Source: Lactimicrobium massiliense
GTDB taxonomy: Bacteria > Bacillota_I > Bacilli_A > Erysipelotrichales > Erysipelotrichaceae
Assembly: GCF_900343155.1 (NCBI RefSeq)
Contig: NZ_OUNG01000001.1
Location: forward strand, 558,001-622,000
Reading direction: 5' to 3'
Length of the DNA stretch: 64,000 nucleotides
How positions within the stretch are numbered: position 1 is the stretch's first letter; each line of letters opens with the position of its first letter. Position numbers and translations under genes: made by a program. Below the pieces are notes generated by a model. The model saw only the letters and a program-made list of their open reading frames with translations. It had not been told where the DNA came from and searched no databases. Below, in pieces: positions 1-8,709 of this stretch.

Positions 1-1470
1 ACCATCGCCGATTTCATCGGTGACAATGTCAATGATATTGCCGGCAACTGCTCGGATCTGTTGGAATCGTATGTTGCCTCCATCGCAGCCGGACTGATGA
101 TCTCAGTCACCAGCTATGAAACAGCCGTCATTCTCAAAGAGACAAACATCACCGAGGCAACTTTCAATGCCACGACCCTGTTCCCAGTGACACTGGCAGG
201 TGTGGGACTGTTCTCCTGCCTGCTGTCCATCATGTTTACATCACTTCGCAATATGAAGGATGATCCCGAACATGAACTGGATCTGTCCAACTGGATCGCC
301 GCCGGTCTGACCGTCGCCCTGTCATTCTGCACCTGCATGTTCCTGTTCAAGGATGTCCCGCTCTATGATGAATTCCGTCTTGGCTGGATCTCACCATGGA
401 TCTCTGCCCTGCTTGGCATTGCGTCCGGTGTTGCCATCGGTTCCATCACGGAATATTACACAAGCACAGATTACAAGCCGGCAAGACAGCTGGCTGAAAT
501 TGCCACCGAAGGAGAAGCCTTCGTCATTACCAAGGGTGATGCCCTCGGCTCAAGAAGCTGCCTGCTGCCGATTCTGATCATCGGTATCTCTCTGTTCTTA
601 TCCGGCGTACTTTGCGGTACATACGGCATTGCCATTTCCGCATTGGGCATGCTGTCATTCGTAGGCGCAACCGTCTCCATCGATGCCTTTGGCCCGATCG
701 CCGACAATGCCGGCGGCTTTGCAGAAAGCTGCCACCTGGATCCGGAAGTACGTGCCATCACGGATAAGCTGGATGCCGTTGGCAATACCACCGCTGCCAT
801 CGGCAAAGGCTTCGCCATTGGCTCTGCTGCCTTTGCGGCTGTATCATTGATCGTTGCCTATGTTGCCAACTACACCGCAGCCGATCAGGTACCGGTCCTC
901 AACATTGCCAGCTATATCGTCATCTCCGGCGGTATCATCGGCGGTGCCCTGATCGAATACTTCTCTGCCATCCTGACCGACAATACGATTGAATCTGCCC
1001 GCCTGATGGCCGATGAAGGAGACCGCCAGCTCTCTGTCAAAGGTGTGCTGGAAGGCACGGTAAGACCGGAATACAACAAGATGATTGAGATGGCTGCCAA
1101 CCAGGCATTAAAGAAAATGATGATGCCGGCTATTCTCGCCATCATCATCCCGATCATCGGCGGCTTCCTTGCCGGTGCTGAATTTGTCGGCGGCCTGCTG
1201 ATCGGTGCCACGATCACTGCCATTCCAAAAGCCCTGTTCATGGGCAACTCCGGCGGTGCCTTCGACAATGCGAAAAAGTTCATTGAAGCCGGCGGCATCA
1301 AAGGATGCGGCAAAGGCTCCCCTGCCCACAAGGCAGCCGTCACCGGTGATACCGTTGGTGATACAAGAAAAGACGTCGTCGGTGTTGCCCTGGATATCTT
1401 CATCAAGATGATGTCCACCGTGGCAAACACACTCGCCGTCGTCTTCAATACCGTACATCTGATCCACTAA
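1..1470 (+). CDS. hppA: Membrane-bound cation-translocating pyrophosphatase, 3' part
   Basis: Integral membrane enzyme that couples PPi hydrolysis to H+ or Na+ export. The reading frame is open from base 1, so the start lies outside the window; about 489 of the usual 670-700 residues are visible. The substrate-binding block GDNVNDIAGNCSDLLE is at the left edge, and GNTTAAIGKG lies near base 780-810. Ala and Gly in that second motif are the K+-dependent signature; K+-independent enzymes have Lys/Thr there. The C-terminal GDTVGDTRKD block differs from the commoner GDPFKD, which suggests a divergent clade. Many hydrophobic helices are visible. The family is certain; the transported ion cannot be decided here. 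An IS1182 element begins 3 bp after the stop codon. Confidence 0.95.
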   Translation, partial: TIADFIGDNVNDIAGNCSDLLESYVASIAAGLMISVTSYETAVILKETNITEATFNATTLFPVTLAGVGLFSCLLSIMFTSLRNMKDDPEHELDLSNWIAAGLTVALSFCTCMFLFKDVPLYDEFRLGWISPWISALLGIASGVAIGSITEYYTSTDYKPARQLAEIATEGEAFVITKGDALGSRSCLLPILIIGISLFLSGVLCGTYGIAISALGMLSFVGATVSIDAFGPIADNAGGFAESCHLDPEVRAITDKLDAVGNTTAAIGKGFAIGSAAFAAVSLIVAYVANYTAADQVPVLNIASYIVISGGIIGGALIEYFSAILTDNTIESARLMADEGDRQLSVKGVLEGTVRPEYNKMIEMAANQALKKMMMPAILAIIIPIIGGFLAGAEFVGGLLIGATITAIPKALFMGNSGGAFDNAKKFIEAGGIKGCGKGSPAHKAAVTGDTVGDTRKDVVGVALDIFIKMMSTVANTLAVVFNTVHLIH

Positions 1471-1479
1471 GCCAAAGGG

Positions 1480-1518
1480 GCTGTAACAGTTGAATAAGCT
1501 GTTGCAGCTCATTTTTTT
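1480..1518 (+). terminator. Terminator-like hairpin in the left end of the IS1182 element
   Basis: A 10-bp stem (GCTGTAACAG pairing with CTGTTGCAGC, one G-U pair) with a 9-nt loop is followed by a run of seven T. It overlaps the left inverted repeat and sits 9 bp behind the hppA stop, so it probably now ends hppA transcription and shields the transposase from read-through. Confidence 0.7.
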
Positions 1519-1611
1519 GCGCTTGCACATATTTTCGCTGTATATCTATCAGTGCAAACCAAAAGCCGATTTATTCATGTGAAAAATATGCAAAATATCC
1601 ATATATTATCA

Positions 1612-1640
1612 TTGATATATTATATGCGTGCATGTATAAT
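1612..1640 (+). promoter_or_regulatory. Promoter of the IS1182 transposase
   Basis: The -35 TTGATA (1612-1617), a 17-bp spacer and the -10 TATAAT (1635-1640) are close to the sigma-A consensus. Transcription would start near 1647, on the ATG proposed for the transposase, which implies a leaderless or nearly leaderless mRNA. Confidence 0.7.
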
Positions 1641-1646
1641 ATGAGT

Positions 1647-3260
1647 ATGAAAAATGCTGATCTCGTTTTTGCAGGACACGATCAGCGCTCTTATTATAAC
1701 GCTGTTCAACTGGCCCTGCCACTTAGCACAATGATTCGTGTACCTCATTCTGATATGCTGTTCTCTTTTCTGGATGCGGTGAAGGAAGTTAATTTCAGTC
1801 GCTTTGTTAAACCGATCCGTTCAAATAACACGCATAGTCACTCCCGAGGAATGCTCGTCAAAGTTCTTCTGTTTGCTTACATGAACCGTATTTTTTCCCT
1901 GACTGATATTGTCCAGCACTGCCGTACGGATATCAGATTTATCTATCTGTCCAATTGGGAAGCACCAAGCAAAATGGCGTTCTCACGTGTTATGAATCAG
2001 CTGACGGTATCTATTGATGATCTTATGAAAGAGTTGAATCTGAAGCTGATTGATCAGACAGGTATTGATCCAAACACGCAGTTTGTGGATGGAACAAAGA
2101 TTGAGGCAAATGCTCATAAAAATTCTTTTGTGTACAAGCGGAGAATTCTGAATGCACGCAACAATCTGTACAGAGACCTTTCCAAGGCGATCAGCTCTTT
2201 GAATCTGTCTTACAAATACCAATATGAGATAAAAGACCGTTATAACGCATTAGAAATCTGGAATATTGTTCAGAAGCTGATGGATGTGATGGTTGCCGAT
2301 AACATTGAACTCCAGTATGGAAAGGGTCATCGCAAATCCGATATTCAAAAGCGGTATGATGTGCTTCTGGACTATGCGATTCGTCTTACCACATATGAGT
2401 ACTGGCTGTCTGTCATGGGCAGCAGGAACAGTTGCTCAAAGACTGACCATGATGCGACATTTATGGCTACCAAGTGGGATTACTACAATCGCTCCGGTAT
2501 AACAAGACCATGCTATAACTGCCAGATTGCTGTATCTGGTGGATTGATCATTAACAGTGATATTTATCAGACACCGGGTGATACCGTCACCTGGATCCCG
2601 TTCATGGAGAGATTCCATACGCTGTATGGATTCTACCCGAAGAAACCAGCCGCTGATGCTGGATCTGGTGGATATGACAACTACCTGTATAACATCAGCC
2701 ACGGCATCGATCTCGTCCAGAAATTTAACATGTATGGAAACGAGCTCGACAAAGTTTTTCAATATAGAAATCCGTACAATCTTGTTAATTGGAAAAAGAA
2801 CGAACATGGGTACCGGATCTGCCCGAATGGGAGAACATTTGACCAATATGAAGGGGACATCTATGCCTCTACCCGGGCAGGCAATCTATCCATAACGCAG
2901 AAATATACAGAGCCAAAACATTGCGAAGGATGTCCGCTGAAAGAAAAATGCCTCATGAAAACAAACAAGAAAGGCTACAAGGAAGTAGGACTTAATGTCG
3001 TTGGAGAAGAGCTGAAAGCAGAAGCCAGAAAACAACTGGATACAGAACATGGTATAAAGCTGAAGGTAATGCGCAGCGAACAGGCAGAAGGAGCTTTTGC
3101 GGCAATCAAAGAAGATATGGGATTTGACCGTTTCCACAGAAGAGGATTGAAAACCGTGAAAATGGAATTTCTTATGGTATGTCTGGGATATAATCTGCGT
3201 AAATACCATAGCTGGAGACTCCGACGAATGGCTGCAGTTCCTCACAATATGATGAGCTGA
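1647..3260 (+). CDS. IS1182-family transposase
   Basis: DDE transposase of about 537 residues that appears intact. The first catalytic Asp lies in VDGTKIEANAHK near residue 145. A second acidic region follows around PAADAGSGGYDN. A Cys cluster (CEGCPLKEKC) precedes the C-terminal block EGAFAAIKEDMGF, which carries the catalytic Glu and ends in YNLRKYH, all usual for IS1182 enzymes. An in-frame ATG exists at 1632, but it lies within the promoter, overlapping the -10 region; the ATG at 1647 coincides with the predicted transcription start. No Shine-Dalgarno sequence precedes any of the early ATGs. Confidence 0.9.
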   Translation: MKNADLVFAGHDQRSYYNAVQLALPLSTMIRVPHSDMLFSFLDAVKEVNFSRFVKPIRSNNTHSHSRGMLVKVLLFAYMNRIFSLTDIVQHCRTDIRFIYLSNWEAPSKMAFSRVMNQLTVSIDDLMKELNLKLIDQTGIDPNTQFVDGTKIEANAHKNSFVYKRRILNARNNLYRDLSKAISSLNLSYKYQYEIKDRYNALEIWNIVQKLMDVMVADNIELQYGKGHRKSDIQKRYDVLLDYAIRLTTYEYWLSVMGSRNSCSKTDHDATFMATKWDYYNRSGITRPCYNCQIAVSGGLIINSDIYQTPGDTVTWIPFMERFHTLYGFYPKKPAADAGSGGYDNYLYNISHGIDLVQKFNMYGNELDKVFQYRNPYNLVNWKKNEHGYRICPNGRTFDQYEGDIYASTRAGNLSITQKYTEPKHCEGCPLKEKCLMKTNKKGYKEVGLNVVGEELKAEARKQLDTEHGIKLKVMRSEQAEGAFAAIKEDMGFDRFHRRGLKTVKMEFLMVCLGYNLRKYHSWRLRRMAAVPHNMMS

Positions 3261-3397
3261 TCAGAAAATAGAGCAAAAAATGATCTGAAATATAAGAAAA
3301 GGCAAAGAACTGTTTTAATAATGCTTTGATATAAACCATTCATGCATAGAAATGACTCTGTTGAATAAGTCTTGGTAAAGATAATACAAAAGAAAAC

Positions 3398-3448
3398 AAA
3401 AAGGCCCATAACAGAGCTAATTCATTAGCAACTGTTACAGGCCCTTTT
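3398..3448. terminator. Bidirectional terminator in the right end of the IS1182 element
   Basis: A 12-bp stem (3403-3414 with 3432-3443, two G-U pairs) is flanked by A residues on the left and TTTT on the right, so it can end transcription from both sides. It lies between the transposase (plus) and the convergent lysozyme-like gene (minus) and overlaps the right inverted repeat. Confidence 0.7.
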
Positions 3449-3476
3449 CATGAAAAAAAGAAGATCATCGATCTTC

Positions 3477-5132
3477 TCAAAGGGCGTTGTAGAAACCTGC
3501 GGCAATGTTTGCCACATTGTTCAAACCAGCAGAACGCTCGAAGTTCACCCGGAAGTATGTACCTGCATCAGCAGCACCCTGGGCATCATCCGAGAAACTG
3601 TTCATGGTGGAGATCATGCCGCTGCCCATCTCTGAAACCATGAAGGCAACCTGGCCATCCACACTGCTGGAAGAATATCCATTGGCAGCACAGAACGCAG
3701 ACAGGTTGGAAACTCTGGATCCTCCCCACTGGCACAGGCCGTAGTAGCTGGATCCTGCATTGGGATTGAAGCTGGACTCAATCTGCATATTGGCCAGAAT
3801 GCCGGCCGCGGCCGCCTTGGTAAAACCATAGGAACCTGTCAGCAGGCTGTAAATGCTGGACGCATTGGCACCGGTATTGACAGATGCGGCTGCCGTTACC
3901 GTACTGCCGGAACCAGCAGATGAAGCAGCGGAAGCTGTTGTGACAACGACCTTCGGCTTGGCTTTTACGGTTACGGCAACAGAGGCATCCGATGCATTGC
4001 CATGATTATCAACCGCATGCACTGTCACCTCATACGTACCGGCTGTATTGGTATCCACATTGGAACTTACAGTATACCAGCCGTTTTCATACAGTCTGCC
4101 CTGGGCATCATTGACCAGCTGGGCAGGCTCTTCCTCAACCTGCGTCAAAGCACCATCGGCTGGATCCGCCACCGCAGCAACAACCGAATTGGCATCAAAG
4201 CTGTCACCTTCTGTCAGCTTTACAGAATCATTGGCAAGGGAAATCTCCGGTGCTCTTGTATCCTGCACCGTATAGGTGCGCTTCACACTCACTCTGGCTG
4301 TCTGACCATAGATATCAGAATCAGAAAGCTCATAATTGACTAGTGTATCGCCAACCTTGGAAAGATCCAGGCTGGAAGCACTTGTTTTCAATGTGCCAGT
4401 ATGGGCAGCGACCAGATCACTGACTGCCTTCTGGGCAGCCGGCTCATATTCAAAGACACTTGTCTCATTGCCGCTCTCATCGGTATCAAAGCTGATATTC
4501 AATGCGTCCATCATCTGCGTGTAGGACAGATCCCGTTTGCGTACCTGTGCCTGATGATAGGCATTGGCAGCTACACCGGCAGCCGCAATCGCACAGGCAC
4601 CGGACAGCAGCACCGGCATACTCAGAGTATGCGTCAGGCTCTGGCTGCGCTCCTGTTCCTGCGGAACAGCTGCATCCGCAGCCTCGGCATAATCCATTGC
4701 CAGCCTTGCCGGCACAGCCTTTGCCTTGACCGCATTGATCAATGGTGACGTCACCTCAGACACCGTCGGCTTATCCAGCTCTGCCTGGGCAGCCATGATC
4801 TCGCTTCTCTTCAATGTCCGGGTATAAGTATTGCGGATATCCTCACGGCGAGTATTCTCACTGAGAACCTGAACCAGATTCAGCTCAAAAAGATCCGGAT
4901 CAATATCCTCATGGTGATAGAACACTTCCGCAAAGGTCTTGCGGACAACAAACTCGGCCTGCTTGGCAGAAGCAATCGTATTGCGTGCCATTGCAAACAG
5001 ATCATCATGCAGAAGACGGTACATCCGCATCATGCAGTCACGGTCGCCAATCCGGATTCTTTCAGCAAGCTCCGGAATCGTCAGGCTTTCAATCTGTAAG
5101 CCCCCGTTCATTGTCAGCACATTCTCACTCAT
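3477..5132 (-). CDS. Membrane-anchored tail-lysozyme-like protein with sigma-70 region-2-like N-terminus
   Basis: A 551-residue protein in four parts. Residues about 20-75 resemble sigma-70 region 2 (acidic, amphipathic, core GDRDCMMRMYRLL), but no region 4 or other DNA-binding part follows. One hydrophobic helix near residue 170 (PVLLSGACAIAAAGVAA) would place the rest outside the cell. An Ig-like/DUF5011-type module follows (about 280-390), then an Ala/Ser-rich linker. The last 130 residues match the phage tail lysozyme family: AGILANMQIESSFNPNA with the likely catalytic Glu, then YGLCQWGG. I chose the ATG at 5132 because it lies about 10 nt after AAAGGAGG; the ATG at 5141 is only 1 nt from it. 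The cell-wall hydrolase call is well supported; the role of the N-terminus is unknown. Confidence 0.8.
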   Translation of the reverse strand: MSENVLTMNGGLQIESLTIPELAERIRIGDRDCMMRMYRLLHDDLFAMARNTIASAKQAEFVVRKTFAEVFYHHEDIDPDLFELNLVQVLSENTRREDIRNTYTRTLKRSEIMAAQAELDKPTVSEVTSPLINAVKAKAVPARLAMDYAEAADAAVPQEQERSQSLTHTLSMPVLLSGACAIAAAGVAANAYHQAQVRKRDLSYTQMMDALNISFDTDESGNETSVFEYEPAAQKAVSDLVAAHTGTLKTSASSLDLSKVGDTLVNYELSDSDIYGQTARVSVKRTYTVQDTRAPEISLANDSVKLTEGDSFDANSVVAAVADPADGALTQVEEEPAQLVNDAQGRLYENGWYTVSSNVDTNTAGTYEVTVHAVDNHGNASDASVAVTVKAKPKVVVTTASAASSAGSGSTVTAAASVNTGANASSIYSLLTGSYGFTKAAAAGILANMQIESSFNPNAGSSYYGLCQWGGSRVSNLSAFCAANGYSSSSVDGQVAFMVSEMGSGMISTMNSFSDDAQGAADAGTYFRVNFERSAGLNNVANIAAGFYNAL

Positions 5133-5221
5133 GCGGATCATCCCTCCTTTGCGTATACTGCTTATCAGTCTAGCACAAAATCACTGCTAGCACAAATCAG
5201 CCCGAAATCAAGCACGGATTA

Positions 5222-5230
5222 TGGTAAAAT
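5222..5230 (+). promoter_or_regulatory. Extended -10 promoter element upstream of the CmpB-like gene
   Basis: TGGTAAAAT fits the extended -10 form (TGn plus TAAAAT). No good -35 is visible. It overlaps a false upstream ATG at 5221, which supports the start at 5263. Confidence 0.45.
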
Positions 5231-5262
5231 CATACTATTCCCATACGTTTGAAGGAGACTGC

Positions 5263-6204
5263 ATGATTGCCAATATTCCTGTATTTGATTTACTGCGCTA
5301 CTTCCTCATCTATTCCTTCCTTGGCTGGTGTCTGGAAGTATTGTGGCATGCCATCGTCCAGCATAAGATCGTCAACCGCGGCTTCCTCAACGGTCCGGTC
5401 TGCCCGATCTACGGCTTTGGCATGTGCGGCCTGCTGCTATTGTCAAATGTCCTCTCCCAGGCAGCCAGCAACAGCAGCGGCAGTCCGTCTATCCTTGCCA
5501 CCTTTCTTTCCGGCATGATCTTATGCACAATCATTGAACTGATTGCCGGATGGCTGCTGGAGAAATGTTTCCACGCCAGATGGTGGGACTATTCCAAAGA
5601 ACCGCTGAACTTTCATGGCTATATCTGCCTGCGGTTCTCATTGGTCTGGGGCGTATTGACCGTTGTCATCATCCGCTTCATTCACCCTTTGATGCCGCAT
5701 TCTGATCCTGTGCTGATCCATCCGCTGTGGCAGTGGATCATCCTGGCAGTCCTGTATGGTGCCTATCTTGCAGATTTCATTGTTACCGTGGCCGCAACCA
5801 GAGGCTTGGCCAAGCGGCTTGCCAGCCTGAATGAGACAAGAGACCGCATGCGGCTGCTGTCTGACCAGCTTGCCATTGTCCTGGGTGATGCGGGCCTCAG
5901 TGCTGCCTGTGAAGCCGAAAAGGTCCAGCAGAAACAGCAGTATGAAAAGATGGAAGCCGCTGATCATTTGGAGATGGAAAAAGAAGAATATGCCGTTAAA
6001 GTGGAGCAGCTGAAAGAAAAGCATGCTGCTGCAGAAAAAGAATACCGTCAGAAGCTGGAAGAACTTGCCAGAGAAATTCATGCAAAGCCCATGCATACGG
6101 CCGGAAGAATCTACCGTGCCTTCCCGTCTCTCCATTCCACTGCCCATGAATCCCTGTGGCAGGAAGTACAGCAGAAGCTGCATGAAATCCAGCGCGAAAA
6201 CTGA
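5263..6204 (+). CDS. CmpB-family (putative ABC transporter type IV) membrane protein
   Basis: A 313-residue protein. The first 190 residues hold about five membrane segments with the family signatures FLGWCLEV, NRGFLNGPVCPIYGFG and WWDYS, matching the Pfam family ABC_trans_CmpB. The last 110 residues form a charged coiled coil, probably cytoplasmic. GAAGGAG lies 5-6 nt before the ATG at 5263, whereas the longer frame from 5221 has no ribosome site. No ABC ATPase is adjacent, so transport is only a family label and the function is unknown. Confidence 0.85.
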   Translation: MIANIPVFDLLRYFLIYSFLGWCLEVLWHAIVQHKIVNRGFLNGPVCPIYGFGMCGLLLLSNVLSQAASNSSGSPSILATFLSGMILCTIIELIAGWLLEKCFHARWWDYSKEPLNFHGYICLRFSLVWGVLTVVIIRFIHPLMPHSDPVLIHPLWQWIILAVLYGAYLADFIVTVAATRGLAKRLASLNETRDRMRLLSDQLAIVLGDAGLSAACEAEKVQQKQQYEKMEAADHLEMEKEEYAVKVEQLKEKHAAAEKEYRQKLEELAREIHAKPMHTAGRIYRAFPSLHSTAHESLWQEVQQKLHEIQREN

Positions 6205-6285
6205 GACAGACATTTCCCACATTTTGTGATGCTTTTCTGCATCAAAAAAGCCTATACTGAAAGTAAGGAAACGGAGGTATATCTC

Positions 6286-6585
6286 ATGGAATTTACAGAT
6301 GGATTCAAGAAACTGATGCTCGCTGGTGTAGGCGCTGCTGCCTTCACCGCTGAAAAAGCAAGCGACGTTGTTGACACACTTGTCAAGAAGGGTGAATTAA
6401 CCGTTGAACAGGGCAAGGCACTCAACACAGAACTCAAGCACAAGGCTGAGGAAGTGAAGAAGGAAAAGGAAGAAAAGCCGGAAGAGAAAAAAGATTTTGC
6501 TTCGATGGTAGACGGCCTTTCCGATGATGAGCTTGCCAGCCTGAAGGCAGCGATCTCTGCCCATGATGAAAAGAAGGATGCCTGA
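6286..6585 (+). CDS. Phasin-like small coiled-coil protein
   Basis: A 99-residue protein: a short hydrophobic helix (LMLAGVGAAAFTAEKA), the motif LVKKGELTVEQGKAL, and a highly charged Lys/Glu helix. This matches the small phasin-like (COG3937) proteins usually found directly before UbiB/ABC1 kinases, as here, where the next start is 5 bp downstream. ACGGAGG lies 9 nt before the ATG, and a -10 TATACT is at 6253-6258. No PHA synthase is in the window, so a granule role is not implied. A membrane or lipid-related partnership with the kinase is inference. Confidence 0.8.
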   Translation: MEFTDGFKKLMLAGVGAAAFTAEKASDVVDTLVKKGELTVEQGKALNTELKHKAEEVKKEKEEKPEEKKDFASMVDGLSDDELASLKAAISAHDEKKDA

Positions 6586-6590
6586 GCCGC

Positions 6591-8207
6591 ATGGCAGACG
6601 GCAGTCCTGAAAAAGCGCTGAATACTCAAAACGATGGCGGGTCTCGCTTAAAGCAGATCCGCCAGGTTTTGGTGCGCAACCATATCACCCGCGGCATTAC
6701 CCCGGAGAAGCTGCGCATCATTCTGGAAGAACTTGGTCCTACCTTCATCAAGCTCGGCCAGATCATGTCACTGCACAGTGACATCCTGCCCAAAGCCTAT
6801 TGCGAAGAGCTGATGAAGCTCAACAGTGATGTCACCCCGATGCCATTTGAAACCGTAGAAGAAATCATCAACGAATCCTGCGGTGCCCAATGGGCTTCCT
6901 TTTTCAAGTCCATTGACACCAAGCCATTAGGATCCGCCTCGATTGCCCAGGTTCACAAAGCCGTGCTGAAAGATGGCAGCGATGTCATCATCAAAGTACA
7001 ACGCAAAGGAATCTATGAAACCATGTCCCGGGATATCTCCCTGCTGCACCGGCTTGTCAAACTCATGCCGCCGGTCGGGGATCTCAAGAACATCGTTGAC
7101 CTTGACATGATTTTGAATGAAATGTGGTCCGTTGCCCAGCAGGAAATGGATTTTCTCAAGGAAGCCAGCAACCTGGAAGAATTTGCGCATAATAACAAGA
7201 ACATCAACTATATCCGCTGTCCAAAGCTGTATCGGGAATATTCCACATCCAAGGTTCTGGTCATGGAATATATCGGTGGATTTGGCATTGATGATGTCAA
7301 GGATCTGAAAGCAAACGGCTATGACCTGCATGAAATCGGCGTCAAATTTGTAAACAACTACATCAAACAGGTCATGGATGATGGGTTCTTCCATGCCGAT
7401 CCCCATCCTGGCAACGTCAAGATTATGGATGGCAAAATTGTCTGGATCGATATGGGCATGATGGGCAGACTGTCTGATCATGACCGCAGAGTTATGGTCA
7501 AGGGTGTGCGCGGCATCGGCTTGCATGATGTCACAATGGTGGAAAATGCCGTTCTGGAAATCGGCGATTTCCGCGGCAAGCCAGACCGCGGCCAGCTCTA
7601 TCAGGATCTCAAAGGGTTCCTGGATGAATATGGCAATGCTTCGCTTGGTGATATCAACCTCGCTGACAGCATGTCTGAGATCATGGAAATCATGAAGAAA
7701 AATGAGATTTCCATGCCCCATGGCATGACGATGCTGTGCCGGGGATTAACTGTCATGCAGGGTGTCCTGTCAGAAATTGCACCGGAAATATCTATGTCAC
7801 AGATTGCCTCCAACAGAGTCATGGAAGAGACTCTGGACAACATGGACTGGAAGAGTGAAATCCGTAAAGATATTCATGCCGCATGGCGCATCAGTAAAAA
7901 AGGTGCAGAAGTTCCTTCTCTGACAGCCGATGCCCTCAAAGAATATCTGGCTGGTCAGGCAGGTATTAACATTTCTCTGCATTCTTCCAAGAACTTCAAC
8001 GACATTGTCCATTCTGCTGTGCGCAACTTCGTCATCGGCCTGTGCCTGGCGGCCCTGCTGATCTCATCTTCCATTATCTGCACCACCGATATGACCCCAA
8101 AGATCATGGGTCTTCCCTTCCTGGGCTTCATCGGCTACTTCGCCGCCATTGCCGTTGGCACAGCACTTTGTATCCGGTATCTCTGGAAAAAGTACAAACG
8201 AAAGTAA
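6591..8207 (+). CDS. ABC1/UbiB (AarF) family atypical kinase
   Basis: A 538-residue UbiB-type protein. The family KxGQ motif appears as KLGQIMSLHSDILP near residue 50. The Ala-rich loop and Lys region follow (PLGSASIAQVH near 110, then VIIKVQRKG), with the catalytic HADPHPGN near 265 and the metal-binding IDMGMMG near 285. Two C-terminal membrane helices (about 465-530) anchor it. UbiB homologues bind ATP and act in isoprenoid-quinone or lipid homeostasis; no quinone genes are nearby, so the substrate is unknown. It is translated with the phasin-like gene. Confidence 0.92.
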   Translation: MADGSPEKALNTQNDGGSRLKQIRQVLVRNHITRGITPEKLRIILEELGPTFIKLGQIMSLHSDILPKAYCEELMKLNSDVTPMPFETVEEIINESCGAQWASFFKSIDTKPLGSASIAQVHKAVLKDGSDVIIKVQRKGIYETMSRDISLLHRLVKLMPPVGDLKNIVDLDMILNEMWSVAQQEMDFLKEASNLEEFAHNNKNINYIRCPKLYREYSTSKVLVMEYIGGFGIDDVKDLKANGYDLHEIGVKFVNNYIKQVMDDGFFHADPHPGNVKIMDGKIVWIDMGMMGRLSDHDRRVMVKGVRGIGLHDVTMVENAVLEIGDFRGKPDRGQLYQDLKGFLDEYGNASLGDINLADSMSEIMEIMKKNEISMPHGMTMLCRGLTVMQGVLSEIAPEISMSQIASNRVMEETLDNMDWKSEIRKDIHAAWRISKKGAEVPSLTADALKEYLAGQAGINISLHSSKNFNDIVHSAVRNFVIGLCLAALLISSSIICTTDMTPKIMGLPFLGFIGYFAAIAVGTALCIRYLWKKYKRK

Positions 8208-8274
8208 TGTTCAGAAAAAGTTCACCACAATTCTTCCTGTTTGCAGTACATTAGTGCAGTAACGGGAGGAAACT

Positions 8275-8643
8275 ATGTTTGCATTCTTGAAGCATAAGAA
8301 GAAAGAGAAAAAAGAAAAGAAACAGGAACCAGAACAGCTTGCCGATCATCCCCAGACAGCCAAAGATGGTTTATACCGCGGCATGTACTGCCCTGCCTGC
8401 GGCTATATGGAAGTCAACCAGAACTCCAGTGCCCTGCCTCTGGAAGGCTTTGCGATGTGTCCCAACTGCGGTGCACCATTAAAAACAGCTGACTTCATCC
8501 AGACAAAGGATGGCTTTGCCCTGGCAGCCCATGCCGTAGCTGTCAAAAAGAAGATTCAGACAGGCGGTCATTACCGGGTCAGAAAAGCAGGTCCCAACCG
8601 GACCAAAGCAAAAGCCGGCCGGCCGATCAGAAACCACAGATGA
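8275..8643 (+). CDS. Small basic zinc-ribbon protein
   Basis: A 122-residue protein of unknown function. A Lys/Glu-rich N-terminus is followed by a zinc ribbon with CPACG and CPNCG knuckles about 24 residues apart, then a basic tail rich in Arg/Lys that could bind nucleic acid. GGGAGG lies 7 nt before the ATG. A hairpin follows the stop closely, so it is probably a single-gene unit. Confidence 0.7.
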   Translation: MFAFLKHKKKEKKEKKQEPEQLADHPQTAKDGLYRGMYCPACGYMEVNQNSSALPLEGFAMCPNCGAPLKTADFIQTKDGFALAAHAVAVKKKIQTGGHYRVRKAGPNRTKAKAGRPIRNHR

Positions 8644-8644
8644 G

Positions 8645-8673
8645 CGTATCCGAGTGATACGTTCTTTTCTTTT
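8645..8673 (+). terminator. Terminator after the zinc-ribbon gene
   Basis: The 6-bp stem CGTATC/GATACG with a 5-nt loop is followed by TTCTTTTCTTTT. The stem is short, so strength is uncertain. A TGCTACACT extended -10 for the next gene follows at 8677-8685. Confidence 0.5.
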
Positions 8674-8709
8674 CCATGCTACACTGAAGGCAGAAAACGG
8701 AGACACGAC

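Larger units (their letters stand above)
1474..3447 (+). mobile_element. IS1182-family insertion sequence
   Basis: A 1974-bp element bounded by 19-bp inverted repeats, 1474-1492 and 3429-3447, that match at 18 of 19 positions (AAAGGGSCTGTAACAGTTG, reading inward). It holds one intact transposase gene with its own promoter. No target-site duplication is evident, so the outer edges may be off by a few bases. Each end continues into a hairpin followed by T residues, so both ends can act as transcription terminators. Confidence 0.85.

Noticed and set aside
6230-6246. Hairpin GATGC/GCATC upstream of the phasin-like gene as a terminator
   Set aside because: It is followed by A residues on the plus strand and has no T-run on the minus strand.
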